A DNA stretch of 64,000 nt from Chloroflexota bacterium (GTDB lineage Bacteria; Chloroflexota; Anaerolineae; Aggregatilineales; Phototrophicaceae). The notes under the pieces were generated by a model. That model searched no databases, was not told where the DNA came from, and saw only the letters and a program-made list of their open reading frames with translations. Position 1 is the stretch's first letter. Each line of letters starts with the position of its first letter. The DNA lies in the NCBI GenBank assembly GCA_026708115.1, contig JAPOVL010000043.1:1-64000 (forward strand), written 5' to 3'. This document shows, piece after piece, positions 24,818 through 33,910 of this stretch. A program made the position numbers and the translations under genes.

Positions 24818-25495
24818 ATGAACTCACAAGACAAGGCTCGATTTGAAATAGCCATCAGCGTAGCGGTGCTGGCGTCGATAGCGATTATGGCGCTGGAAAC
24901 GTTCTCCCTGCCGCCCGACCTGCAAGCGGCGCTATTCCTGGCGGATGCCGCGCTATCGCTGGTATTCGTGGCGGAATATGTTTATCGCATCGCGAGAGCG
25001 GAAAACAAACGCGCCTATGTGACCAGCTTCTTCGGCATCATCGATTTGATCGCCATATTCCCGATCTTGGTCCACGCAGCTTCCAGCGTACGCGTCGTGA
25101 GGCTGCTGCGCGTGCTGCGCATCATACGCCTGCTGAAGATCAAGCGCTACAGCGACGCGCTGGACCGCTACCGGCGGGCGCTGAAACTGATTGTCGCCGA
25201 GGCGACGCTCTTCGCCGGCGTTGCTTTTGTGTTCATCATCGGTTTCGCCTTTCTGATTTACGAGTTCGAGCATGAAGCGCAGCCCGACGTGTATCGCAAT
25301 ATCTTCGATTCGATTTGGTGCGCGGTCATCTCCTTGACGTCGGTGGGCTACGGCGATGTCTTCCCGATAACGGCGGCCGGCCGCATGTTCACGCTGGCGA
25401 TGGTGCTGACCGGCATGGGCATCGTAGCTGTCCCGACGGCGCTGCTGGCCTCCGCGCTGAGCAGGGTGCAGAACCGTGAATCGGAGGAGGGATGA
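24818..25495 (+). CDS. Voltage-gated-type K+ channel subunit
   Basis: 225 residues with six helices S1-S6 in the plasma membrane. The S4 segment (about 90-110) is strongly basic with Arg/Lys every third residue (VRVVRLLRVLRIIRLLKIKR), the voltage-sensor pattern. The pore loop holds the K+ selectivity filter TSVGYGD (174-180). Short length and lack of a cytoplasmic domain match minimal bacterial Kv-like (ion_trans) channels. Four subunits would form the pore. It lies 196 bases before sthA on the same strand. Confidence 0.9.
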   Translation: MNSQDKARFEIAISVAVLASIAIMALETFSLPPDLQAALFLADAALSLVFVAEYVYRIARAENKRAYVTSFFGIIDLIAIFPILVHAASSVRVVRLLRVLRIIRLLKIKRYSDALDRYRRALKLIVAEATLFAGVAFVFIIGFAFLIYEFEHEAQPDVYRNIFDSIWCAVISLTSVGYGDVFPITAAGRMFTLAMVLTGMGIVAVPTALLASALSRVQNRESEEG

Positions 25496-25691
25496 TGAGG
25501 ATGATCATGCAGCGATCAGTACCCGCCGACATAAGGGCTCAGAAAGTCCCGCAGATTGCCCTGCGACGGCAAGCGATTGGCCACCGAGAGCCCTGCCAGA
25601 GCGCTACGGCGGGCCGCGTTTTGCTTGCGGGTGGCGCGCCTTTTGCGCTATTCTGTGTGTTAACAGCGTATTGAGTAGGACGGGGCGCAAA

Positions 25692-27170
25692 ATGGCCGAG
25701 ATCGTTGCAGAGAGCGAAACCAAGACCAGGGAGCTGGCCCGCCCCAAGCCAAAGCCACGGCCCAGGCCGCGCCGCTATGACTACGATATCGTCATCATCG
25801 GTTCGGGGCCGGCGGGGCACCGCGCGGCGATCCAATCGGCCAAACTGGGCAAGCGGGTGGCCGTGATCGAAAAGAAGACGCTGATCGGCGGCGTTTCGGT
25901 CAATACCGGCACTATCCCCTCCAAGACGCTGCGGGAAGCGGTCTTGCACCTTTCCGGCTTTCGCCAGCGTTCCATATACGGCGCCTCCTACACGGTCAAG
26001 CAGCATATCACTATGAATGACCTGCTGCTGCGGGCCGATCATGTCATCCGGCACGAGATCGAGATCAACAAGCACCAATTGCAGCGCAACGGCGTCGAGC
26101 TCTTCGCGGGCATCGCCACCCTGGTCGACCAGCACACGGTGCATCTCAACTTCCTGGGCAAAAAGGGCGAAGACGAGATCACCACGCGGCATATCATCAT
26201 CGCTGTGGGCACGACCGTGGCCAAGCCCGAGCACATCCCGTTTGACGGCGAAACCATCTTCACCAGCGACGGCTTGCTCAAGCTGGGGAATCTGCCCAGG
26301 ACTTTGACCGTGGTCGGCGGCGGCGTGATCGGCTGCGAGTACGCTTGCATGTTCGCCACGCTGGGCGTGCGCGTGACCTTGGTCGAGGTGGCCGACCGTT
26401 TGCTGACCTTCATCGACCACGAGATCGTCGACGCGCTGGTTTATCACATGCGGCAGCAGCGCGTCACGCTGCGCCTGGGCGAGAATGTGCGCAGCATCGA
26501 AGCTTGGGAGACGCGTTACGGCACGGGCGTCAAGACTTGCCTGGAGAGCGGCAAGGAGATCGTGACCGAGAAGGCGCTGTACGCCATCGGCCGGCAGGGC
26601 GCGACGGCGACGCTGGGCCTGGAGAATATCGGCATTGTGCCCGATCATCGCGGCCGCATCGGCGTCAACGAGCATTACCAGACGGAGATCCCCAACATCT
26701 ACGCCGTGGGCGATGTCATCGGCTTCCCCAGCCTGGCGTCCACGTCCATGGAACAGGGGCGCATGGCGGCCAGCCACGCCTTCGGCATCGAGCATCACAG
26801 CTTCCCCGAGCTTTTCCCATACGGCATATACGCCATCCCGGAGATATCGACCGTGGGCGCCAACGAAGAGGACTTGACCCGCGCCGGCGTGCCCTATGAA
26901 GTGGGGAAAGCCTATTACAAAGAGATCGCGCGCGGGCAGATCCTGGGTGATACCATCGGCATGCTCAAGCTGATTTTTCATCGCGAGAACCACAAGCTGC
27001 TGGGCGTGCACATCATCGGCGAAGGCGCGAGCGAGTTGATCCACATTGGGCAGACGGTGATGGCCTTCGGCAGCACGGTCGATTACTTCATCAACACGGT
27101 CTTCAACTATCCCACGCTGGCCGAGTGCTACAAGACGGCGGCTTTTGACGGCGTGAATCGGCTGATTTAA
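25692..27170 (+). CDS. sthA: Soluble NAD(P)+ transhydrogenase (SthA-type)
   Basis: 492 residues of the pyridine-nucleotide-disulphide oxidoreductase family. FAD motif YDIVIIGSGPAGHRAAIQSA, NAD motif VVGGGVIGCEYACMFATLG and second FAD motif IYAVGDVIGFPSLAS are clear. The redox-active CxxxxC of lipoamide dehydrogenases is missing; the site reads SVNTGTIPSKTLREAV with no Cys, as in SthA (E. coli GCTHWGTIPSK has at most one). It would pass hydride from NADPH to NAD+. ATG 25692 is the first start giving the N-terminal extension MAEIVAESETKTRELARPKP, unusual but basic and Pro-rich. The upstream in-frame extension is not gene-like. Confidence 0.88.
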   Translation: MAEIVAESETKTRELARPKPKPRPRPRRYDYDIVIIGSGPAGHRAAIQSAKLGKRVAVIEKKTLIGGVSVNTGTIPSKTLREAVLHLSGFRQRSIYGASYTVKQHITMNDLLLRADHVIRHEIEINKHQLQRNGVELFAGIATLVDQHTVHLNFLGKKGEDEITTRHIIIAVGTTVAKPEHIPFDGETIFTSDGLLKLGNLPRTLTVVGGGVIGCEYACMFATLGVRVTLVEVADRLLTFIDHEIVDALVYHMRQQRVTLRLGENVRSIEAWETRYGTGVKTCLESGKEIVTEKALYAIGRQGATATLGLENIGIVPDHRGRIGVNEHYQTEIPNIYAVGDVIGFPSLASTSMEQGRMAASHAFGIEHHSFPELFPYGIYAIPEISTVGANEEDLTRAGVPYEVGKAYYKEIARGQILGDTIGMLKLIFHRENHKLLGVHIIGEGASELIHIGQTVMAFGSTVDYFINTVFNYPTLAECYKTAAFDGVNRLI

Positions 27171-27479
27171 GCGGTCGTTCAACCCCCTCCTCTAACCCCT
27201 CCCCCAAAGCATTGGGGAAGGGGAACTGTCGTTTTGCGAGCTTGTCGGTTTTGTGTCCGTTTTTTTCGTGTCCGACGTCAAAAGTTTTTCGGACATAAAG
27301 CGGGTTTTTGTGTCCGCTCTTGGTGGCTGCGACGTAGAAAGCGTGTGCATGGTATTTGAATCGCTCCAGATGATTGCTTCAAGTACAGTTTAGAATAGAA
27401 CGATTGTTCTGTCAACAGGCGTTCAAGAGATTTGGGTATGCTATACTGGCGGGACTGGCTTGAATAAAGAGAAGCTCGC
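27171..27479. other. Intergenic region between sthA and the methyltransferase gene
   Basis: No gene seen. Starts with a GC-rich hairpin (CCCCTCCCCC ... GGGGAAGGGG, 27196-27223) that may end sthA transcription and resembles the dispersed GC-rich repeats. The rest is AT-richer; the word GTGTCCG occurs near 27253, 27269 and 27311. A TATACT (27442-27447) lies 33 bases before the methyltransferase start as a possible -10, without a clear -35. Confidence 0.55.
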
Positions 27480-29150
27480 ATGAAAAACCGGCTCTATTAC
27501 GGCGACAATCTGGAAATCCTGCGCAATCGGGAGTACTTCCCGGATGCGTGCGTCGACCTGATTTATCTCGACCCGCCTTTCAACAGCAACCGCAATTACA
27601 ACGTGCTCTTCAAGTCCGAGAGCGGCGCGGACAGCGAAGCGCAGATCACGGCTTTCGAGGATACCTGGCATTGGGGGGAAACGGCGGAAGCGACTTACGA
27701 CGATCTGGTTGTCAACGCGCCGCACAAGGTCGCGACCGCGATTGAAGCGCTGATGAACCTGATCGAGCGCAACCAGATGATGGCGTATTTGGTGATGATG
27801 ACGGCGCGGCTGGTGGAATTGCATCGGGTCTTGAAGCCGACGGGGAGCTTGTATCTGCATTGCGATCCGACCGCGAGTCATTATTTGAAGATTGTGCTGG
27901 ATGCGATATTTGGTGTTGAGAGCTTTCGTAGTGAAATTGTTTGGAAGCGCATTAATTCAAAGGGGAATACCTTTATCAATCTTGCAAATAATCATGACAT
28001 CATTTTGCGATATACAAAATCTACTAACTCGACTTGGAATCCACAATTCACTCCACATGATCCTGAATATGTTGAGAAGTTTTACAAATATATTGAAGAA
28101 GAAACGTGTAGACGTTACAGGCATGCGGATTTGACAAATCCAAATAAAAATCGTCCGAATCTGACCTACGAGTTTCTAGGTGTCACCCGAGTATGGCGTT
28201 GGACAAAAGCAAGGATGCAGAAGGCTTATGAAGACGGCATTGTCATTCAAACCAAGCCAGGCAATGTTCCAGTTTTGAAGCGATATTTGGATGAGCAAGA
28301 AGGTAATCCGCTAGGGGATGTGTGGACAGATATAAACCCGTTAACTGGAAGTGCCAAAGAGAAACTCGGCTTTCAGACGCAAAAACCAGAGGCATTGCTG
28401 GAACGCATCATCCGCGCGTCGTCGAACGAAGGCGATGTTGTGCTGGATCCCTTCTGCGGCTGCGGCACGGCCATCGCCGCCGCTCACAAACTAGGTCGCA
28501 AATGGATCGGCATCGACATCACGCATCTCAGCATCGCCCTGCAGAAGTATCGTTTGCAGGATATGTTTGAACTGGTCTCCGGGACTGATTACGAAGTCAT
28601 CGGCGAACCCGCCACTGTTGACGGGGCGCGAGAATTGGCGCGGGATTCCGCCAACGAAGGGCGCTATCAATTCGAGTGGTGGGCGCTGTCGCTGGTGCGG
28701 GCGAAGCCGGTGGGCGGGTCGGCGGGCTCGCGCAAAGGAAGGAAGGGCGCGGATCAAGGCATCGACGGCATGATCAACTTCTTCGATGAAGACGACAAGG
28801 GCAAGAAGAAGCCGCAGAAAGTGGTCGTGCAGGTCAAGTCGGGCAAGGTGGGGGCGGGGCAAATTCGCGACTTGAAGGGCACGATTGAGCGCGAGGGGGC
28901 GGCTATCGGCGTTTTCATCACGCTGGAGAAGCCGACCGGAGCGATGATTAAAGAGGCGCTGGCTGCGGGTTGGTATGAGTCGCCGGCTTGGGGCAAGAAG
29001 TACCGCAGGTTGCAGATTTTGACGATTGGGGATTTGTTTGAGGGCGCGGGGGTTGATATGCCGCCGCAGCATGGGACGCTGCAGCGGGCGAGTCGCTGGA
29101 AGCGGGGGGACGTGAGCGTCGATGGGGAGAGTCAGCGGGAGTTGATTTAG
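27480..29150 (+). CDS. Beta-class DNA methyltransferase fused to Mrr-like nuclease domain
   Basis: 556 residues. Permuted amino-methyltransferase: motif IV LDPPF at 30-34, the AdoMet motif [12 protein letters not shown] near 321-331, with the target-recognition part between them (about 140-300). A C-terminal domain from about 395 has [12 protein letters not shown] (D429) and VVVQVKSGK (Q451, K453), the D-(Q/E)xK core of Mrr-type restriction nucleases. The protein could therefore both modify and cut DNA, or the nuclease half may act on differently modified DNA. The middle (27901-28380) is much more AT-rich than both ends, suggesting a swapped recognition domain. Converges on the GHKL gene, 10 bases apart. 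Confidence 0.88.
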   Translation: MKNRLYYGDNLEILRNREYFPDACVDLIYLDPPFNSNRNYNVLFKSESGADSEAQITAFEDTWHWGETAEATYDDLVVNAPHKVATAIEALMNLIERNQMMAYLVMMTARLVELHRVLKPTGSLYLHCDPTASHYLKIVLDAIFGVESFRSEIVWKRINSKGNTFINLANNHDIILRYTKSTNSTWNPQFTPHDPEYVEKFYKYIEEETCRRYRHADLTNPNKNRPNLTYEFLGVTRVWRWTKARMQKAYEDGIVIQTKPGNVPVLKRYLDEQEGNPLGDVWTDINPLTGSAKEKLGFQTQKPEALLERIIRASSNEGDVVLDPFCGCGTAIAAAHKLGRKWIGIDITHLSIALQKYRLQDMFELVSGTDYEVIGEPATVDGARELARDSANEGRYQFEWWALSLVRAKPVGGSAGSRKGRKGADQGIDGMINFFDEDDKGKKKPQKVVVQVKSGKVGAGQIRDLKGTIEREGAAIGVFITLEKPTGAMIKEALAAGWYESPAWGKKYRRLQILTIGDLFEGAGVDMPPQHGTLQRASRWKRGDVSVDGESQRELI

Positions 29151-29160
29151 GTAGTAGACT

Positions 29161-31206
29161 CTATCGTTTCTTCGGTTTCGGTGGTACATCAGGTTCATTT
29201 GGACGAGCAGCAGTATTATCTACCTGCATTTTGAGGTCGTCTACTTCACCGCTTGACGCCTCCATTTTCAGTTGCTCTCTGTCCAATTCAAGCTTATCCT
29301 GCAAAAATTTATGACGCAGTTCAAATTCGCTGAATATTTCACTCCATTTCTTCACATAAATCCTTACTCTTTTTGCCTCTGCACTATAGACTAAAGATGG
29401 TTCACCGTGACCTCTATTGGTTTCTATTTCACCCTCAATATATCCCGAAGTATCGAAGTCATTTCCCACAAGATAAAATCGCCAAATCATATTAGGATCA
29501 TTGCACTCATTTACGCTTCGTATTACTCGCATGAAACGCTTTACTTGACTCAGTTCCTTTTCGCCCAAAAGAATACTGGGACGCTTAAGCTCCACCACAA
29601 TACTGTCGATCTTGGATCCTGTAACCGACCATCGGACTGCAAATATATCCATCTCCCTATTCTTGTCTTGATGATCTATTTCCACGTGTTCGTTTTCGCC
29701 CGTGAGCAAGTACCTGTGACGTCTTAGTGCTTCCTCAAATTTTGGCTCGGCGGCAGACAATAGATGATACTCTTCTCCAAAAAGCCAGTAATGGCTCTCA
29801 ATCATTTCCTGGATATCCTTTTCATATGCTTTGAGCTGCTTGTTAAACACTAACTCCTTTAATGCAGCTACCGTTGTAAATCTGTCTTCTATCAACCTAT
29901 GAGTCTTGACGACATTTGACAGTGTCGTTAGTCTGAAGAAGTTGGCAAATTGTTCCATTTCAGAGGAACTTAGACCGAGTACTTCTTCTAGTACTTTAAA
30001 TAGATGATCGCGAATATTTTCATCCAAAGCGAGATCCAAAAGATATATGAATGTTTTCTCCTGTTCCGATTTAAGCTCGGAAAATAACCTTGGTCTAACC
30101 TGATATAGTTGTCGTACAAGTTCTTCCAGATCGTCTTCGCGCATGGCATCATATCTGCTTGTTCCATGCTTTGGAAACACATCATCATCTCTATATCTCT
30201 GTATCAACGCGTCTACGGACTGCTGAAGGAAGAGCTTATACTTCGCTTCAAGTAGTTGATCAACATGGTCAATCAACTGGAGTAATACACGATACTCAGG
30301 CAGCATTGGGATTTCACTGCGCCTAGTCATAACGTTAGGAAAATCAAGCTCATCGTACTCGCTGAAGAAGTCGCTGGTAACATAGACACTGTGATAGAAT
30401 CTGCCGGTATGCCGGTTATATGTTGTAGACGCCTTATAGCGTTCAGTGTAGTCAGATCGTATAAAATAATACATTGATGCTTCGTTAGTTGGTTTCTCGT
30501 TCCAGCGCACAAATCTTATTTCAAATTCATACTTATTTTGGTCGATGTCTATCGAGTACGAAGATTCCTCACATTCAGCGATCAGATCACTGTAATCCAA
30601 TGCTTTATCATCAATCGTTAACCTTAAATCTCGTGCGCGAAACAGTTCCAAGAACCATGCAAATTGTTTTGAGACATACGTCAATAAATCTTTTTCAAGA
30701 TTCTCTTTCTTCAATGGTTTTATTGACATAAATTGAACGCTCGTGCCTGTATCGTCTTCAGTCGGAGTGACATCCGTGACCTCGAATTGGTCCAAGCTGC
30801 CTTCACGAATAGAAATACTGTAGCGATACCTTTTACCATTGTTGTCGCCATATACTGTTTCCCACTTGGCATGCTCTGCAAAGTGAAAAAACGTGAACCG
30901 ACCCACACCATCCTCGCCTTGAATGGCCGATTGTTTTCTCTTTTCATCTACTTGCCTACGTCTGTCCGACAGGAAAAATGGTGCAAACTTTTCGTTGAGA
31001 GAGCCGAAAGGGATTCCAGTGCCATTGTCTTTGATTTTAATCTCACTAATACGACCGAGATTGTTCTGGACCAAACCCAAATCCACGTCTGTTGCTTCTG
31101 CATCAAATCCATTCCAAATGTATTCACAGATCGCCTGTTTGCGTGTGTGGCGGCGCAGAGCGTGTTGTATTCCGCCATCCAGTGTATCCACCGACCGACT
31201 ATCCAA
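29161..31206 (-). CDS. GHKL (Hsp90/MutL-like) ATPase fused to PD-(D/E)xK nuclease
   Basis: 681 residues. N-terminal GHKL ATP site: N-box EYIWNGFDAEA (E28, N32, D35), G1 box KDNGTGIP (60-65) and G2 box GEDGVGRFT (97-105). A long helical middle follows. Near the C-terminus, REMDIFAV (D520) and VVELKRPS (E539, K541) form a D...ExK centre in a context like the Shedu/DUF4263 nucleases. A disordered Pro/Lys tail ends the protein. The whole gene is AT-rich (22 G/C of 60 at 29821-29880 by hand count) and faces the methyltransferase gene tail to tail. Together they look like an acquired defence or restriction locus. Not matched to a named system. Confidence 0.78.
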   Translation of the reverse strand: MDSRSVDTLDGGIQHALRRHTRKQAICEYIWNGFDAEATDVDLGLVQNNLGRISEIKIKDNGTGIPFGSLNEKFAPFFLSDRRRQVDEKRKQSAIQGEDGVGRFTFFHFAEHAKWETVYGDNNGKRYRYSISIREGSLDQFEVTDVTPTEDDTGTSVQFMSIKPLKKENLEKDLLTYVSKQFAWFLELFRARDLRLTIDDKALDYSDLIAECEESSYSIDIDQNKYEFEIRFVRWNEKPTNEASMYYFIRSDYTERYKASTTYNRHTGRFYHSVYVTSDFFSEYDELDFPNVMTRRSEIPMLPEYRVLLQLIDHVDQLLEAKYKLFLQQSVDALIQRYRDDDVFPKHGTSRYDAMREDDLEELVRQLYQVRPRLFSELKSEQEKTFIYLLDLALDENIRDHLFKVLEEVLGLSSSEMEQFANFFRLTTLSNVVKTHRLIEDRFTTVAALKELVFNKQLKAYEKDIQEMIESHYWLFGEEYHLLSAAEPKFEEALRRHRYLLTGENEHVEIDHQDKNREMDIFAVRWSVTGSKIDSIVVELKRPSILLGEKELSQVKRFMRVIRSVNECNDPNMIWRFYLVGNDFDTSGYIEGEIETNRGHGEPSLVYSAEAKRVRIYVKKWSEIFSEFELRHKFLQDKLELDREQLKMEASSGEVDDLKMQVDNTAARPNEPDVPPKPKKR

Positions 31207-31365
31207 GAGTAGTTTCTCCCATAGTTTATTGTCATACGCAATTCATTCTATTGAATTACATGAGTCCGTGCAATTTCTATCTCCCGCTATATAGCGATAT
31301 CTTTCGCCTGGGGAAGGATAAGAAGCTTATCCCACCCTTCTCATCCCCTGCGCCTTTGTGGTGAA

Positions 31366-32793
31366 TCAAAGCCCCTCCCGCGCGCCGGCGAAGACGGACT
31401 TCACCGCCTCGCGATCCCCGGCGAAGAGCAGGCTTGCGCTGACTTCGAAGGCTAGTTCGTCGGGCACGGCGGTGACCTGGAAGGGGCGGGTCTGGTCGGG
31501 TTTGTCGAGGCGATTCAGGGCGAAGCGCTCCCATTGCGCCAGTTCGTCGAGCGCGGACTTGGCGGCCGGGTCGATCTCTCCTTTGCTCACAGTAGGAGAA
31601 GCCCCTCCCTCTTCATGGGGGAGGGGTTTGGGGTGGGGGCCGCTCACCGGGCCATCGCCCCAGGGTACAGGCGGCAGTTGAAAATACGCAGCGCGCATTT
31701 CATTGATGCTCAGAAGCGGGTAGGCGGCGCGGATCTCGGCCAGGCGGGCTTCGGTATCGGTGGGACGGATGTCGTCGTACTCGGCGACCAGGTCGACTCC
31801 GTAAAAGGGCAGCAGCTCGCCGGTGATTTTCTGGGCGATGCGGACCAGCTTGGGCCAGAGGGTGCGCTCGATGAAGAGGCGTTCGGCGACTTTGGCGTTG
31901 GCTTCGGTGGCGTTTTCGCTGACCAGGGCGACCGGGATGCCGAAGATATTGAGGATCTCGTCGCGCTGGGCGCGCCGTCCACGCAGGAAGTCGAGATCTG
32001 TGTGGCTCAAGCCGATGTGCTGCCACTCCATGGACCCGCCACGCAGGAAGGCGGTCTTGCGCGCTGTGCCGCTGTAGTTGTTGCGCCATTCGCGTTTGAC
32101 GCGCTCGAAATCGGTATCGGAGATGAAGTCCTGGATGTTGACGATGCCGGCCGGCACGCCCTTGTCTTGGCCGAAGGTATTGCGATTCCAGTCGGCCATG
32201 TGCTTGTCGCTGAGCACGGCGGCGCGCGCCGATGAGACGGGCGACAAGCCGTAGTAGTCGTTGCCCGGGTGCCAGCGGCGGAAATGGATGACTTCGAGGG
32301 CGTCCAGGGGAATCATCTGGCCGTCGATGGCGTAGAGATAGCCGCGCACGACGGTTTGCCTGTCCGGCACAACGCTGATGCGGTCGGGACGCAGGGCCCA
32401 GATCTCGCGCGGTTGACCGCCGGCGTCGCCAGCCAGGAACCAGTAGGCGTTGCCGTGCAATTCCAGGGAGCCCAGCGTCTGCTCGAACAATTCGAAGCGG
32501 CTGGTCATGGGATTAGGATTGCCGAGCAACTGCTCGAGGGGATGATTCTCGATGCCGACGCGCTTTTCGCCCGCCAGCCGATAGACCTTGAGCGGCGCTA
32601 GGGCGCCGGCTTCCGCGATGCGGTTGATGGCGATGTAGACCCAGGGCGACTGCTCGTAAAGTCGCGCCGAGCCGACATCGGCCGGCGGACCCGAACCGAA
32701 GCTGTTATGCCTCGCTACGCTTTCGATATGTGGCGCACCCGGGCGCAGGCCTTTGCGGCGGGCGCTGAAGAGATCACTCAGCCAATTGAACAT
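31366..32793 (-). CDS. HK97-type phage portal protein, orphan
   Basis: 475 residues. Portal features: SPWVYIAINRIAEAGALAPL, GNAYWFLAGD, GLSPVSSARAAVL, and the C-terminal crown EILNIFGIPVALVSENATEAN. In a virion, twelve copies form the DNA entry ring. ATG 32793 has GGAG 6 bases upstream. No terminase, protease or capsid gene is next to it, so it is a prophage remnant or part of a degraded element. A Pro-rich segment (SGPHPKPLPHEEGGA, around residue 400) is encoded by a GC-rich dispersed repeat inserted in frame (31598-31652). Confidence 0.85.
   Translation of the reverse strand: MFNWLSDLFSARRKGLRPGAPHIESVARHNSFGSGPPADVGSARLYEQSPWVYIAINRIAEAGALAPLKVYRLAGEKRVGIENHPLEQLLGNPNPMTSRFELFEQTLGSLELHGNAYWFLAGDAGGQPREIWALRPDRISVVPDRQTVVRGYLYAIDGQMIPLDALEVIHFRRWHPGNDYYGLSPVSSARAAVLSDKHMADWNRNTFGQDKGVPAGIVNIQDFISDTDFERVKREWRNNYSGTARKTAFLRGGSMEWQHIGLSHTDLDFLRGRRAQRDEILNIFGIPVALVSENATEANAKVAERLFIERTLWPKLVRIAQKITGELLPFYGVDLVAEYDDIRPTDTEARLAEIRAAYPLLSINEMRAAYFQLPPVPWGDGPVSGPHPKPLPHEEGGASPTVSKGEIDPAAKSALDELAQWERFALNRLDKPDQTRPFQVTAVPDELAFEVSASLLFAGDREAVKSVFAGAREGL
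31598..31652. repeat. GC-rich dispersed repeat inside the portal gene
   Basis: Pyrimidine/purine-rich block CCCCTCCCTCTTCATGGGGG followed by AGGGGTTTGGGGTGGGGG. On the coding strand it gives PHPKPLPHEEG, the typical translation of repeats of this sort. The reading frame is kept through it. Confidence 0.7.
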
Positions 32794-32938
32794 GGTTCGC
32801 TCCTTTGATGTCTTTGCGCGCAAGTTAACACAAGTCGCGCATCAAAGGGCGACTATATGGTCTCGTTGCAATGATCTTCGGATATCCAGTTGAATACGAG
32901 GGACAGGCTTCGGGCGGCGAGTGAGCGGACGACCGGGT

Positions 32939-33724
32939 CTAGCAATAGCCGAAGGCAGCCACAATCTGCGTGATCACGGGCGTATCGCACCAGAGGTTGA
33001 GGGTGTCGATCAATAGCAAGCCGATGAAACCGAAACAGACAAAGGCCAGCACGAAGAAGACAAAACAGCCTAAGACCAGCCATTGCGAGGATCCGCCTTC
33101 GTCGTCCCGCGCTTTGTAGGGGTCGTAGTCGTAGCCCGGGTACTGTTGCGGTGGAGGGGGAATCTGGTAGCCGGCAGGGGGCTGGCCGTAGTAAGCTGGC
33201 TGCTGCATCTGTGGCGGCTGTTCGGCATAGGCGATGGGCGGCGCCGGCGTCGATTCGCCGACGGGGGGCAAATAGGGATCGGCCAGCGGTTGCTGCCCGG
33301 CAAATGCAGCGGCCGGGGGCCCGTAAGAGGCTTCCGCCGGCGGCATTTCGACTGGCGGCGGGGTCAGCGGCGCCGGCGTCAGGACGCCGCCGGCCGGGGG
33401 ACCGGCCGCGGCGGGCATCTGCCGCTCAAATGCGAGGGTGACCGTTTCGCCCAAGCCGACCATATCACCGTTTTGCAGGGTGGTCACGCCGGAGACGCGC
33501 TTGCCGTTGACGAAGGTGCCGTTGGTCGAGCCCAGATCTTCGACTGTGACGGTGTCGGCAGAGCGTTGCAAGCGGAGATGATGACGGCTGGTTTCGCGAT
33601 CGTTGATGACGATGTCGTTGGTGATATCGCGCCCTAAGGTGGTGACATCCTTGGAGATTTCGTAAGTTTGATTGGGCTGCGGACCCCGTCTAACCACCAA
33701 ACGGAAGCTGTTTGGCTGCTGCAT
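32939..33724 (-). CDS. FHA-domain membrane protein with Pro-rich linker
   Basis: 261 residues. N-terminal FHA domain (about 5-100) with the phospho-Thr-binding signature: LGRDITNDIVI, ETSRHHLRL (Ser/Arg/His of the binding pocket) and GSTNGTFVNGKRV. A long Pro/Ala/Tyr-rich disordered linker (105-205) follows, then one C-terminal helix (WLVLGCFVFFVLAFVCFGFIG) that anchors the protein. It would read Ser/Thr kinase signalling at the membrane. ATG 33724 is favoured over the adjacent ATG 33727 because the AGGAGG site abuts the latter. No kinase gene is in the window. Confidence 0.88.
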   Translation of the reverse strand: MQQPNSFRLVVRRGPQPNQTYEISKDVTTLGRDITNDIVINDRETSRHHLRLQRSADTVTVEDLGSTNGTFVNGKRVSGVTTLQNGDMVGLGETVTLAFERQMPAAAGPPAGGVLTPAPLTPPPVEMPPAEASYGPPAAAFAGQQPLADPYLPPVGESTPAPPIAYAEQPPQMQQPAYYGQPPAGYQIPPPPQQYPGYDYDPYKARDDEGGSSQWLVLGCFVFFVLAFVCFGFIGLLLIDTLNLWCDTPVITQIVAAFGYC

Positions 33725-33910
33725 CATATCCTCCTGCGCGCATCATCGGACCGTCTCGAGACCTGGGTGCGCGTCTCTTTATGGAAGCGCTTCTCGAGAA
33801 CGGGAAGACGTCGTCGTGCACTGGCACGCTTGTCCCTGCATTATACATGGTTTTGTTTATTTGGCAGAAATTCGCCCGCGGATTTGAGTCAAGGGGCGAA
33901 AGAGATCGTG

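Noticed and set aside
25692..25940. Loss of redox Cys in sthA as a defect
   Set aside because: SthA-type transhydrogenases normally lack the disulphide pair, so this is expected.
25539..27182. 547-codon open frame antisense to sthA
   Set aside because: Low-complexity His/Ala/Gly/Asp-rich translation, no domain motif; it mirrors the codon bias of the real gene on the other strand.
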